Origin: Zavarzinella formosa DSM 19928
GTDB lineage: Bacteria; Planctomycetota; Planctomycetia; Gemmatales; Gemmataceae
Length of the DNA: 39,703 nt
Assembly: GCF_000255705.1 (NCBI RefSeq)
Contig: NZ_JH636442.1
Coordinates: forward strand, 447,857 to 487,559
Direction of reading: 5' to 3'
In this document: positions 25,554-33,596 of the stretch, in pieces
Layout: every line of letters begins with the position of its first letter
Position numbering within the stretch: position 1 is the stretch's first letter
Made by a program: the position numbers and the translations under genes
The notes under the pieces: model-generated
Databases searched by the model: none
The model's input: the letters and a program-made list of their open reading frames with translations, nothing else
What the model was told of the DNA's origin: nothing

Positions 25554-26387
25554 TCAGTCAACGATGGTCAGTGTGGCCGACGGGGAGTTTTGCGAGGCCG
25601 TTGTGAGCCGGACAGGGGCCTTTAACTCATCAATCATCTTTTGAGCGGTTGTGGCCGCGATCAACGGTTTGTTGCAGTCTTTGCTCAAATGAAGTTGCAC
25701 GACATGACGCAGACGCGGCGACGGTGATTCCATCAGCAATCGCCGCACCGCCTCGGTTGCTTGGGTGTTTGATAAATGCCCGGCGGCCCCGAGCACTCGT
25801 TGGATCAACCGTCGCGGCCGGCCGCTGTTTCGTTGCATGGTCTCGTCGTGATTGAACTCCAAGGCGAGCAGGTCCACTTCCCGGAAGGCCGTGAACAATT
25901 CCTCGGGAACTTCCCCAAGATCGGACGCATAGCCGACGGACCATTCCTGCCCGGCGGCGGTCAGGCCGTCGATGCGAAATCCGAAGGTTGGCTCGCTGTC
26001 ATGTGGAACACGGATCGGTGTGACGGTTATCAATGGGTTCAGGAGGAACGGAATTGACTGTTGAAACGAAAAAACGAGTCCCGCCTTGCGAAGCGGTTCA
26101 AACTCTCCCCCATATCGGTTGATGGCCGGTTCGTGATCCGGGTGGCAATAAAACGGCACGCTCAAACGTCTAATCTGGCCGAGGGATAAATCGGTCCAAT
26201 GGTCGGAATGCGCGTGCGTGAGCAAAACGGCATTCACATCCCGCCAGCCGAAGCCAATGGCCGCGAGTCGGTGGGCAATCAGGCGTTCGTCGAGGCCGAC
26301 GTCGATGAGCACGCCAAACCCGTCAGCCCGGAGGAGGGCACTGTTCCCTCCGCTGCCGCTGGCGAGTGTGTGGAAAGTCACCGACAT
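25554..26387 (-). CDS. MBL-fold metallo-hydrolase, WalJ/YycJ-like
   Basis: The 277-residue protein starts with FHTLASGSGGNSALL, the hallmark opening of the YycJ/WalJ branch of metallo-beta-lactamases. The metal motif LTHAHSDHW (HxHxDH) follows, then PHDSEPTFGFRI, YASDLGEVPEEL, LALEFNHDETM and the late HVVQLHLSKDCN. WalJ in Firmicutes is a DNA exonuclease-like hydrolase linked to the WalRK system; whether this planctomycete homologue shares that job is unknown. It is cytoplasmic, with no signal peptide. GGGAG lies just before the ATG. The single-receiver gene is divergent from it, 137 bases away. Confidence 0.87.
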   Translation of the reverse strand: MSVTFHTLASGSGGNSALLRADGFGVLIDVGLDERLIAHRLAAIGFGWRDVNAVLLTHAHSDHWTDLSLGQIRRLSVPFYCHPDHEPAINRYGGEFEPLRKAGLVFSFQQSIPFLLNPLITVTPIRVPHDSEPTFGFRIDGLTAAGQEWSVGYASDLGEVPEELFTAFREVDLLALEFNHDETMQRNSGRPRRLIQRVLGAAGHLSNTQATEAVRRLLMESPSPRLRHVVQLHLSKDCNKPLIAATTAQKMIDELKAPVRLTTASQNSPSATLTIVD

Positions 26388-26463
26388 GTCCGCTCCCGGC
26401 CCTCATGAAGTCAGTATGTTGTATCCCGTGACGGGACTTCGGGAAAAGGTCGGTTGTCCGTTG

Positions 26464-26492
26464 TTGTCCTGTTGGCCGAAGCGTGATATCCT
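26464..26492 (+). promoter_or_regulatory. Predicted promoter of the single-receiver gene
   Basis: TTGTCC (26464-26469, 4 of 6) and TATCCT (26487-26492, 4 of 6) are spaced by 17 bases, 32 bases before the ATG at 26525. This is a moderate match only. Confidence 0.3.
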
Positions 26493-26524
26493 TGAACAAT
26501 CAATAGCGGAGAGGAAAGTGCCTC

Positions 26525-26941
26525 ATGGCCGAAAACAAAACGATCCTGCTCGTCGATGACGACCGGGAATTGCTTGATGGTCTTCGCACCCTCTTGGAAA
26601 AGCATGGTTTCCATGTGCTGGCGGCCAACAACGGGCATCAGGCCAAGACGGCGATTTACAACCAGACCCCCGATCTGGTGATCCTCGACATGATGATGCC
26701 CGGCATGGGCGGCTACCCGGTGCTGGAGCATTTTCGGGGCAAACCGGATGTGCCCCCGATGATTATGATGACCGCCAACGAAGGCAGCCGTCACAAGGCC
26801 TACGCGGAATATCTCGGGGTGGTGGATTACATCCGCAAACCGTTTGCGATGGACCGGCTTTTGGAAGCGGTCAACAAGGCTCTCAGTTCGGCGGCTGCGG
26901 CCAAGGAAACGAAAGTTGAAGGGTCCGGCGGGGAAAGTTGA
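26525..26941 (+). CDS. Single-domain response regulator
   Basis: This is a CheY-like receiver of 138 residues with no output domain. The acidic pair is Asp11-Asp12 in LLVDDDRELL, the phosphoacceptor is Asp55 in LVILDMMMPGMGG, the switch Thr is 83 (MIMMTANEG) and the conserved Lys is 105 (YIRKPF). The last about 18 residues are an Ala/Lys/Gly tail. GAGAGG precedes the ATG. It could be a phosphate sink or diffusible messenger for a kinase elsewhere; no histidine kinase is adjacent, and the CheA gene is about 9 kb away. It converges on the small Cys protein with 2 bases between stops. Confidence 0.92.
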   Translation: MAENKTILLVDDDRELLDGLRTLLEKHGFHVLAANNGHQAKTAIYNQTPDLVILDMMMPGMGGYPVLEHFRGKPDVPPMIMMTANEGSRHKAYAEYLGVVDYIRKPFAMDRLLEAVNKALSSAAAAKETKVEGSGGES

Positions 26942-26943
26942 CG

Positions 26944-27231
26944 TTATCCGGGCTGGTTCGGCTTGGGACCGCCCATCAAATCATGGTCCCGTCGGCCCCG
27001 CACCAGATCAAAAACCTCGGGTTCGCTCAGGGTTTCACCGGTGGTCAGCCGACAGGTTCCCTTCTTGGCCATCGCCTGGTCGAACAAGACATCTCGGCAA
27101 TCGGCACATGACAGAGAGTATGTTTTCAATTCCCGCGTCACCCCGTCGCTCCATCTGGCCGCGATCTTAAAGACGGCCGGTTTTCCGCAACCGGGAGCGT
27201 AGCAGATAATCTCGTGGGGCGGCATCGGCAT
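26944..27231 (-). CDS. Small Cys-rich (possible zinc-binding) hypothetical protein
   Basis: The 95-residue protein contains CYAPGC near the N-terminus and CADC about 30 residues later, spaced as in a small zinc-binding fold. These are separated by a strand-rich AVFKIAARWSDG and RELKTYSLS. The C-terminus is charged and Pro-rich. I do not recognise a named family. The start (27231, or ATG 27225) lies 5 bases after the stop of rnc on the same strand, so it is probably translationally coupled to RNase III and part of one transcript. Confidence 0.65.
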   Translation of the reverse strand: MPMPPHEIICYAPGCGKPAVFKIAARWSDGVTRELKTYSLSCADCRDVLFDQAMAKKGTCRLTTGETLSEPEVFDLVRGRRDHDLMGGPKPNQPG

Positions 27232-27236
27232 TGGAG

Positions 27237-27971
27237 TCAGTCGGTGTCGAGGTCGAAGGGGATTTTCTCGCCGTTGATGCGGGCCAGGGCGTTTTGGGCC
27301 GCCCGAGATTCGGCGCTCTTCTTGTTCGGGCCCCAGGCGGCCGGATAACGTTCGTGGGAAATCACCACGGCGATCTTGAACGACCGTTGATGATCCGGCC
27401 CCTGTTCATCCAGAACATTGTAACGGGGCACGCTGCCATATTCCTGCTGGGCGACTTGTTGAAGCAGCGATTTGTAATTGTTATGGGCGCTGTCCCGGAT
27501 CACCTCGTCGATTTCCGGATCCAGAAACCGCAGAATGAACGGTTGGGCGGCCGGGATGCCGCCATCAAGGTACATCGCCCCGACGACGGCCTCAAACAAA
27601 TCCGCGAGCATGTTGCTCGGCAACTTGGAATTGGGGGTCAGCCCCCGCCCCAGAAACAGATAACTGCCGAGCGAAAGAGACTGGCTGAACTTCGCGCAAG
27701 AGAGACGGCTGACCACGGCCGATTTCACCTTGGTCATATCCCCTTCTTCGTACTCCGGGAAGCGACGGTAAAGTTGTTCGACGCAGACCAGCCCGAGAAC
27801 CGCGTCCCCGAGGAACTCCTGACGTTCATTGGAACGCAATCGGGTGTTTGCCCCGGAGGAGTGCGTAAGGGCTTCGCGGAGCAATTCCACTTGATTGAAC
27901 TGGTACCCAATCGCCTCCTGACAGGCGGCGAGGATGGCGGATTCCTCATCGGAGTGTGAATGATTTGTCAT
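27237..27971 (-). CDS. rnc: Ribonuclease III
   Basis: RNase III cuts double-stranded RNA in rRNA and mRNA maturation. The 244-residue protein has the catalytic domain (about 10-160) with the signature NERQEFLGDAVLG (usually NERLEFLGD) and the second metal-binding cluster ADLFEAVVGAMYLDGG. The C-terminal dsRNA-binding domain (about 165-240) has NYKSLLQQVAQ and KKSAESRAAQNALARI. The ATG at 27971 fits the usual N-terminus; a TTG at 27983 adds four residues. Unlike many bacteria, era is not its neighbour. Instead the small Cys-rich gene follows directly. Confidence 0.93.
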   Translation of the reverse strand: MTNHSHSDEESAILAACQEAIGYQFNQVELLREALTHSSGANTRLRSNERQEFLGDAVLGLVCVEQLYRRFPEYEEGDMTKVKSAVVSRLSCAKFSQSLSLGSYLFLGRGLTPNSKLPSNMLADLFEAVVGAMYLDGGIPAAQPFILRFLDPEIDEVIRDSAHNNYKSLLQQVAQQEYGSVPRYNVLDEQGPDHQRSFKIAVVISHERYPAAWGPNKKSAESRAAQNALARINGEKIPFDLDTD

Positions 27972-28055
27972 TGAAGCAAACAAGATTCAGCGGGCGTTGG
28001 TGTTCATAACTAACCACTTGGCGGGGGGTTGTCAACCATTGGTCAATGGTCCCGT

Positions 28056-30068
28056 TCAAACAAACCGCACATGATGGCCTTCGACAAGCACTCGCACAAT
28101 CGTCACGACCGGGAATCCGTTGATTGCCGGAAGGGGAACATCGGCCGGCACGGCGGGAACTCGTCCTCGTATTAATTCCTGTTCGAGTTGAACGGCGAAG
28201 TTGTTCCCGGCGGCCTCGAACAACATCACCGTGCGATCCACCTCGGAAAAGATCATGTCCCGCAACCCCGGATCGACCAGAGGCATCAACAAGATGGTGG
28301 GAAGATCCCCCGGAATGTGGTGACCGTCGGAGATCACGTATTTCCGGCCAAACAACCCCCGCAACAGCGACCGCGACCGCCGGGGGAGGTCGCGCACCCG
28401 CCACATCAAAATGAGCAAGACGCCGAAGGTCATCAACCCGGCCCCGCCGAAGAGAAATTGCGGCAATTTCTGGGCGTCGTAATGCGGATGCGAACGCTCC
28501 TGAATCCCGCGAACGGAAAAATGTTCAACGTCGTTGAGAGTGTGATAGTCAACGATGACTTCATCCCCGATGGCGACATTGCGGGAGAGTTCGATTTCTG
28601 GGGGAATGATGGTTGATTTTTCGCCAAACAGGTGATTCAGCAAATTCTCGTCAGCGTGTTTTCGCCACCCGATTTCTCGATCACCGATCCGCAAATACAC
28701 GGGGCGGCCGTGCGAAAGTTGTTTCTCTTCCAATCGTCCGGTGGCAATTCCCTCCTTTACCTTCACCAACGGCAAGAACCCGGTGGCCTTGGCGGCCGCC
28801 ACCAACCCGGCGAACAACACCGAGGCGGCGATGGCCCCGGTGACGTTCACAAAGTTGCTGCTGGCGACGATGTCCCCTTTGCTGGTCTTCGGCGCCCGGT
28901 GTTGCAGGAGCGTGAAGAGGGGGACAAGATAAAACCCGGTGCAAGTTCCGATCAGGATGGTACAAGCCACAAACCCCGGAAGGTAGTTCAGTGAGAAGGC
29001 CGCCATCACGCAACCGGCGATCATCCCGGCCGCCCCGAGAGGGATGAGGCCGAGTTCCACTTTTTTGCCCGACAGCCAACCAGCCAGCGGGCTTCCCAAG
29101 CCGACGCCCAAGGCGACCGTGCCGACGACGGCGCTGGTTTTTAGTTCATCCCAGCGGGGAACCTGGCTTTCGCCGAACATATACACGGTCGCCCGCATGA
29201 AGGCGACGATGAACGTGAAGAACGCGATCCCGATCACCGCAAACGACAGCGGGCGGGAGGTCAGCATGATCTTCAAATTCTTCCACAATGGCGCGTACAG
29301 GTACGGGGGAAACTTCAAATGCGGGTTGGCCGCCGGCATTTTGCGGATCAGCATCGAAGCGATGGCCCCGATAATGGCCAATCCGAGCAACACCACCCCG
29401 ATATTTGTTTCCCGCCGCAAAAACACGAAGGACATCACCCCGCCGGACACCGTCCCCAAGATCACCGCCAGAAACGAGAGGGATTCCAGCAGGCCGTTTC
29501 CGCGCGAAAGCAGGTGGGGAGGCAGGATTTCCGGCATCACGCCGTACTTCGCCGGAACGAAGAAGGCTGAATGGGTTCCCATTAAAAAGACGGTGGAGAG
29601 GACGACCCAAGTGCCGGTCGATGGCGAACCCCCTTCCGTGCCGAGCCAGAAACCAAACAGGGCGATGCCCGTGATGGCCACTTCGGCGATTTTCCAGGCG
29701 ACAAGTGAATTCCGCTTGCTGAAACGATCAGCAAGAAACCCGGCCAGTGTGCAAAACAACGCCCACGGCGCGTAAAACAGGATCGGCATCAACGAGATGG
29801 CCTGTGATTCCGTCAGCGTCTGGGTGTTGATGGCGAAAAACATCGACGAGGCATGGATGGCCTGATCGTTGAACGCCGCCAGAAACTGGGCGGCCAGCAA
29901 TCCGACATAGGTTCGAGTGAGCAGTGTGTCGCTGGCGGTGACGGGCGGTGAAGATCCTTCGGCTGGCATGAACCCATCCATCAGTGTCGGCAGTTCGGAG
30001 AATCCCGATAGTTTAGGAAGATTTTCCCCGGATGGTGACTCCTTTGCCGTGACACCGCGCCAATCCAT
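28056..30068 (-). CDS. MFS transporter, LplT/Aas-like, with a C-terminal extension
   Basis: The 670-residue protein has a 12-helix major facilitator core resembling lysophospholipid transporters (LplT or the N-terminal part of Aas): FLAAFNDQAIHASSMFFAI in helix 1, GFLADRFSKRNSLVAWK as the loop 2-3 motif, and GTHSAFFVPAKYGVMPEIL with LLSRGNGLLE. A hydrophilic insertion of about 110 residues (about 445-550) sits before the last helix. After that helix comes about 100 residues with IPGDLPTILLMP; in Aas fusions an acyltransferase domain starts at this place, but I find no HxxxxD motif. A lysolipid flippase-type role is the best guess. The start is uncertain: no clear ribosome site for ATG 30068; ATGs at 29981 and 29969 are alternatives. 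Confidence 0.78.
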   Translation of the reverse strand: MDWRGVTAKESPSGENLPKLSGFSELPTLMDGFMPAEGSSPPVTASDTLLTRTYVGLLAAQFLAAFNDQAIHASSMFFAINTQTLTESQAISLMPILFYAPWALFCTLAGFLADRFSKRNSLVAWKIAEVAITGIALFGFWLGTEGGSPSTGTWVVLSTVFLMGTHSAFFVPAKYGVMPEILPPHLLSRGNGLLESLSFLAVILGTVSGGVMSFVFLRRETNIGVVLLGLAIIGAIASMLIRKMPAANPHLKFPPYLYAPLWKNLKIMLTSRPLSFAVIGIAFFTFIVAFMRATVYMFGESQVPRWDELKTSAVVGTVALGVGLGSPLAGWLSGKKVELGLIPLGAAGMIAGCVMAAFSLNYLPGFVACTILIGTCTGFYLVPLFTLLQHRAPKTSKGDIVASSNFVNVTGAIAASVLFAGLVAAAKATGFLPLVKVKEGIATGRLEEKQLSHGRPVYLRIGDREIGWRKHADENLLNHLFGEKSTIIPPEIELSRNVAIGDEVIVDYHTLNDVEHFSVRGIQERSHPHYDAQKLPQFLFGGAGLMTFGVLLILMWRVRDLPRRSRSLLRGLFGRKYVISDGHHIPGDLPTILLMPLVDPGLRDMIFSEVDRTVMLFEAAGNNFAVQLEQELIRGRVPAVPADVPLPAINGFPVVTIVRVLVEGHHVRFV

Positions 30069-30073
30069 GATAT

Positions 30074-30086
30074 GTTAATCGTTAAC
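30074..30086. promoter_or_regulatory. Short AT-rich inverted repeat between divergent genes
   Basis: GTTAA and TTAAC arms flank a 3-base spacer in the 58-base gap between the transporter gene (-) and the receiver-PP2C gene (+). It could be an operator serving both directions, but a motif of 5-bp arms can arise by chance. Confidence 0.2.
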
Positions 30087-30126
30087 TCATCAATTCCAAG
30101 TGTGTTACGTCGATCAGGCGGTGGCG

Positions 30127-31326
30127 ATGTCCGCGACTTCCCGCGTGGCGGCAGCCACGGAACCCCATCCCACCGTTGTCCTGTTGGTGGACGATCAAGC
30201 CATCGTGGGCGAATCCATCCGGTTCATGCTGGCTGAATTGCCCAACCTTGAATTCCATCATTGCATGGACCCAGCGAAGGCCATTCCGATGGCGAACGCT
30301 ATCCGGCCCACGGTGATCCTGCTTGATTTGGTGATGCCCGAAATCGACGGGCTGTTGCTGGTGAAATACTTCCGGGCGAACAAGGCAACCCGTGAAACGC
30401 CAATGATTGTTCTCTCCAGCAAGGAAGAGGCAGTCATCAAGGCCAAGGCGTTTGGCTTGGGGGCAAACGACTATCTGGTCAAACTCCCGGACAAACTGGA
30501 ACTGGTCGCCCGTGTGAAATACCACTCGCGGGCTTATCTGACTTTGTTGGAACGAAACGAAGCCTATCGGACGCTGGCCGCCACCCAACACCAAATGGCC
30601 GAGGAACTGGCGACGGCCGCCCGGTATGTGCAGTCTTTGCTGCCGAAACCACTCGCCGGGGCGGTGGTCGCCTCTTGGAAGTTTGTCCCGTCCAGCCAAC
30701 TGGCGGGGGACATGTTCGGCTACCATTGGCTGGACCCGGAAAAGCTGGTCGTTTACTTGCTGGATGTCAGCGGGCACGGCGTCGGCTCTGCTCTGTTGGC
30801 TGTTTCCGCCGGGAATGTGATTTCCAATCGTTCGCTGCCGGACACCGACTTTGCCGATCCGGGGGGCGTCTTGAAACGACTCAACGACGTGTTCCAGATG
30901 GAAAAGCAGAACGAGAAGTATTTCACCATCTGGTACGGCGTGTTCGACGTTCCCACGCGAAAGCTCCGCTTTAGCAATGCGGGGCATCCGGCTCCGCTGT
31001 TGTTCAACGGGCCATGTTGCGACACAGCCGAGTTGAAATCCCTCGAATCATCGAGCTTCGCGGTCGGCATGGTCCCCGAGTGGGAATTCGACACCGAGGA
31101 AGTCATTCTGCAGCCGTTCGCCCGGTTGCTTCTGTTCAGCGATGGTGTCTTCGAGATCGACAAGCCCGGCGGCGGTATGTGGCACTATCCGGAGTTTGTC
31201 GAGTTCATCAAAGCCCAGGATGACAAGCCGCCGAGCGTGATGGACCGCTTGTACGAGCATGTGAAAATCATTCGGGGCGGCGACATTCTAAACGATGATT
31301 ATTCGATGGTTGAAGTTCGGTTTTGA
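30127..31326 (+). CDS. Response regulator with PP2C/SpoIIE-type Ser phosphatase output (RsbU-like)
   Basis: The ATG at 30127 gives 399 residues. Residues about 16-135 form a receiver: LLVDDQ (Asp22-Asp23), phosphoacceptor Asp67 in LLDLVMPEIDG, Ser in IVLSSKE and Lys in DYLVKLPD. A coiled linker (about 145-175, ending AARYVQSLLPKPL) leads to the PP2C domain. Its metal-binding residues are in LAGDMFGY, LLDVSGHGVGSALLA, LLFSDGVFEI and NDDYSMVEV. Such proteins dephosphorylate a phosphoserine anti-anti-sigma protein when the receiver is phosphorylated. The gene lies 131 bases upstream of the chemosensory operon on the same strand, so CheA is a plausible phosphodonor (inferred). No STAS anti-anti-sigma gene is in the window. 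Confidence 0.9.
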   Translation: MSATSRVAAATEPHPTVVLLVDDQAIVGESIRFMLAELPNLEFHHCMDPAKAIPMANAIRPTVILLDLVMPEIDGLLLVKYFRANKATRETPMIVLSSKEEAVIKAKAFGLGANDYLVKLPDKLELVARVKYHSRAYLTLLERNEAYRTLAATQHQMAEELATAARYVQSLLPKPLAGAVVASWKFVPSSQLAGDMFGYHWLDPEKLVVYLLDVSGHGVGSALLAVSAGNVISNRSLPDTDFADPGGVLKRLNDVFQMEKQNEKYFTIWYGVFDVPTRKLRFSNAGHPAPLLFNGPCCDTAELKSLESSSFAVGMVPEWEFDTEEVILQPFARLLLFSDGVFEIDKPGGGMWHYPEFVEFIKAQDDKPPSVMDRLYEHVKIIRGGDILNDDYSMVEVRF

Positions 31327-31457
31327 TGGCACAACCGGCACAACCAGAAATTCCTCGCAAGATTTCCCTGCTTGAACCGGCGGTTTTGTTTGTGATGGCC
31401 GCGCCTACGAATTCTAATGAATGACACCCCTTGTGACTGCCCCCGAGGTATCGACGC

Positions 31458-33113
31458 ATGATCTCGTTTCGCAACCTCACCATTCGGCGGAAGTTGCAGT
31501 TTTTGGTGGTGTTTGCCATCGCCTCCCTGACAGTCACGCTGGCGATTGCCGATGTCCTTTTGCATCGTTTTGGGGTGAACGGCCCGCTTTATAAGTATGT
31601 GGTTGATCGGAAGGAATTGTTGACCGAATTGCTCCCGCCGTCGATTTATGTCTCCGAATCGTACATGATCCTCCAGGAAATGGAGACGGAAACCGACAAG
31701 GCGGCAATCGAATCCGGCCGCGTAAAGTTCCGGGACGGGATACGTCTGCATGACGAACGACGTGATTATTACTTGAAAAATGTGATTGTGGACGACCAGC
31801 TTAAGAAACTTCTCGAACGTGACATGCACGAACCCCTCGTGCGTTTTTCGGCCATTGCCCTTCAGGAATATTTTCCGCTTCTCGGGGGCACTCCTCAAGA
31901 AAGAACGGCCGCGAGCAAGATTTTAAGGGAGAAATTGGCCCCGCTCTTCAAAGAGCATGCCAAGGCGGTTCTCGCCGCCGGGGAACGCCTGCGGGAATTG
32001 ACCAACACGGCCGAACAGAAAGCTGCCGCCACGGGTGAGTTTTGGCAAATCTTCCTGCTGGTTCTCACGGCCGTCTCGATCATCTCCATGTTTCTCGTCG
32101 GCTGGTCAACCATCAGCGGCATCCATGAATCCACGGATGTTTTGTTGAAACGAGTCAACGAGATGGCCGGCGGGGCCTCCGATCTGACCGCCCGCATTGA
32201 GGTGAAAGGCGGCGACGAAATGGGGCAACTGGCGTCCGGCATCAACGCCATGATCGCCAAGATTCAGACCGTGGTGGCCAAGGTGCGGGAGGCCAGCGTG
32301 CAACTCCTATCGACGGCCTCCGAGATCAACGCCACGGCCCGGCAACAAGAATCGACGATGCAGCATCTCGGGAGTTCCACCACCCAAATCGCGGCGGCCG
32401 TCCGGGAAATTTCCGCCACTTCCAATGATTTGGTCGGCACGATGAGCGAGGTGAGCGACAAGGCCAATCATACCTCGGCCTTGGCTCTCAGCGGTCGCAG
32501 TCGTCTGGCAGGCATGGAAATGACCATGCAGCAACTTGTGGAATCGACTTCCGCGATTTCCTCCAAACTGACAACGATCCGGGAGAAGGCCGACAACATC
32601 AATCTGGTGGTGACGACGATCACGAAAGTGGCCGACCAGACGAACCTGTTGTCCATTAACGCGGCCATCGAGGCCGAGAAGGCCGGGGAATACGGCCGGG
32701 GGTTCTTGGTGGTGGCCCGCGAAATTCGTCGGCTGGCCGATCAGACGGCCGTGGCCACGCTGGACATTGAAAACATGGTTCGGCACATGCACGATGCGGT
32801 GTCGGCCGGAGTGATGCAGATGGATCAGTTCAGCGACGAGGTGAAGACCGGCGTGAACCGGGTGGCCGAGATCAACGGGCAGACCGGCCAGATCATCGAG
32901 GAAGTTCGTGGCCTGAACGACCGATTCCGGTTGGTGAACGAGGGGATGAAGAACCAGTCGATTGGCGCCCAACAGATCAACGATGCGATGGTGAGCGTCT
33001 CCTCCGGCACGAAGGAAACCTCGGCCTCCCTTCAGGAGTTCCAGAAAGCCACTGCTCACCTGCGGTCGGCCGTCGAGAATTTGAACCATGAAATTGCCCG
33101 TTTCACGGTCTGA
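31458..33113 (+). CDS. Methyl-accepting chemotaxis transducer (WspA-like)
   Basis: A 551-residue inner-membrane transducer. TM1 (about 15-33) follows the positive IRRKLQFL. The periplasmic helical sensor (about 34-192) begins NGPLYKYVVDRKELLTELLPP, a pattern I recall from other transducer and kinase sensors. TM2 (about 193-215) leads to a HAMP region (about 216-270) and the long cytoplasmic coiled coil. The hairpin tip reads QTNLLSINAAIEAEKAGEYGRG, then FLVVAREIRRLADQ; AEKAGEYGRGF differs from the classical ARAGEQGRGF. There is no C-terminal CheR-tethering pentapeptide. It is first in a tight set (18 bases to cheW), matching wspA in the Wsp operon. Confidence 0.9.
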   Translation: MISFRNLTIRRKLQFLVVFAIASLTVTLAIADVLLHRFGVNGPLYKYVVDRKELLTELLPPSIYVSESYMILQEMETETDKAAIESGRVKFRDGIRLHDERRDYYLKNVIVDDQLKKLLERDMHEPLVRFSAIALQEYFPLLGGTPQERTAASKILREKLAPLFKEHAKAVLAAGERLRELTNTAEQKAAATGEFWQIFLLVLTAVSIISMFLVGWSTISGIHESTDVLLKRVNEMAGGASDLTARIEVKGGDEMGQLASGINAMIAKIQTVVAKVREASVQLLSTASEINATARQQESTMQHLGSSTTQIAAAVREISATSNDLVGTMSEVSDKANHTSALALSGRSRLAGMEMTMQQLVESTSAISSKLTTIREKADNINLVVTTITKVADQTNLLSINAAIEAEKAGEYGRGFLVVAREIRRLADQTAVATLDIENMVRHMHDAVSAGVMQMDQFSDEVKTGVNRVAEINGQTGQIIEEVRGLNDRFRLVNEGMKNQSIGAQQINDAMVSVSSGTKETSASLQEFQKATAHLRSAVENLNHEIARFTV

Positions 33114-33131
33114 GCAGTCAGGGAACCGACG

Positions 33132-33596
33132 ATGCTGGCGCTGACCTTCCAAATCGGGCCGAACCGTCTTGCTCTCGGAGTGCGGGAGATCAAGGAAGTG
33201 GTTCCGCGCGTGAATTTGAAACCAGCCCCCTTCGGCCCGTCCTGGCTCGCCGGGGTGTTCGTCTATCGCGGGCAGGTGGTCCCCGTGGTCGATCTTCACA
33301 AACTCATTGCCGTCGGCAATTGCCCGGATTTTCTCAGCAGCCGGATTATCTTGGTGCCGTTGCCCGGCGATCCCCGTGAACGCCTGATCGGCCTGCTCGC
33401 GGGGCAGGTGGCTGACATTCGGGAACTCCCTTCGATGGGCAACGGTTCCTCGGGGAACAGCGACTCTTCCCGGCCGGACCTTGGTCCGGTGATCGTGGAC
33501 GCAGAGGGAATCATGCACCTGGCCGTGTTGGATCGCGTGATCCCGGCGGCGTATCGGCAGCAACTATCCGCCCTGTGCCATTCGACGGACTCATGA
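33132..33596 (+). CDS. CheW-like coupling protein (WspB position)
   Basis: The 154-residue SH3-like CheW protein links the transducer to CheA. The first strand LTFQIGPNRLALGVREIKEVVPRV is followed by the conserved LAGVFVYRGQVVPVVDLHKL, then IIL and VLDRVIP near the end. The loop around 105-120 (GNGSSGNSDSSRPD) is Ser/Gly-rich and longer than usual. Its stop overlaps the ATG of the next gene (ATGA at 33593-33596), so they are translationally coupled. The order after the transducer corresponds to wspB. Confidence 0.88.
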   Translation: MLALTFQIGPNRLALGVREIKEVVPRVNLKPAPFGPSWLAGVFVYRGQVVPVVDLHKLIAVGNCPDFLSSRIILVPLPGDPRERLIGLLAGQVADIRELPSMGNGSSGNSDSSRPDLGPVIVDAEGIMHLAVLDRVIPAAYRQQLSALCHSTDS

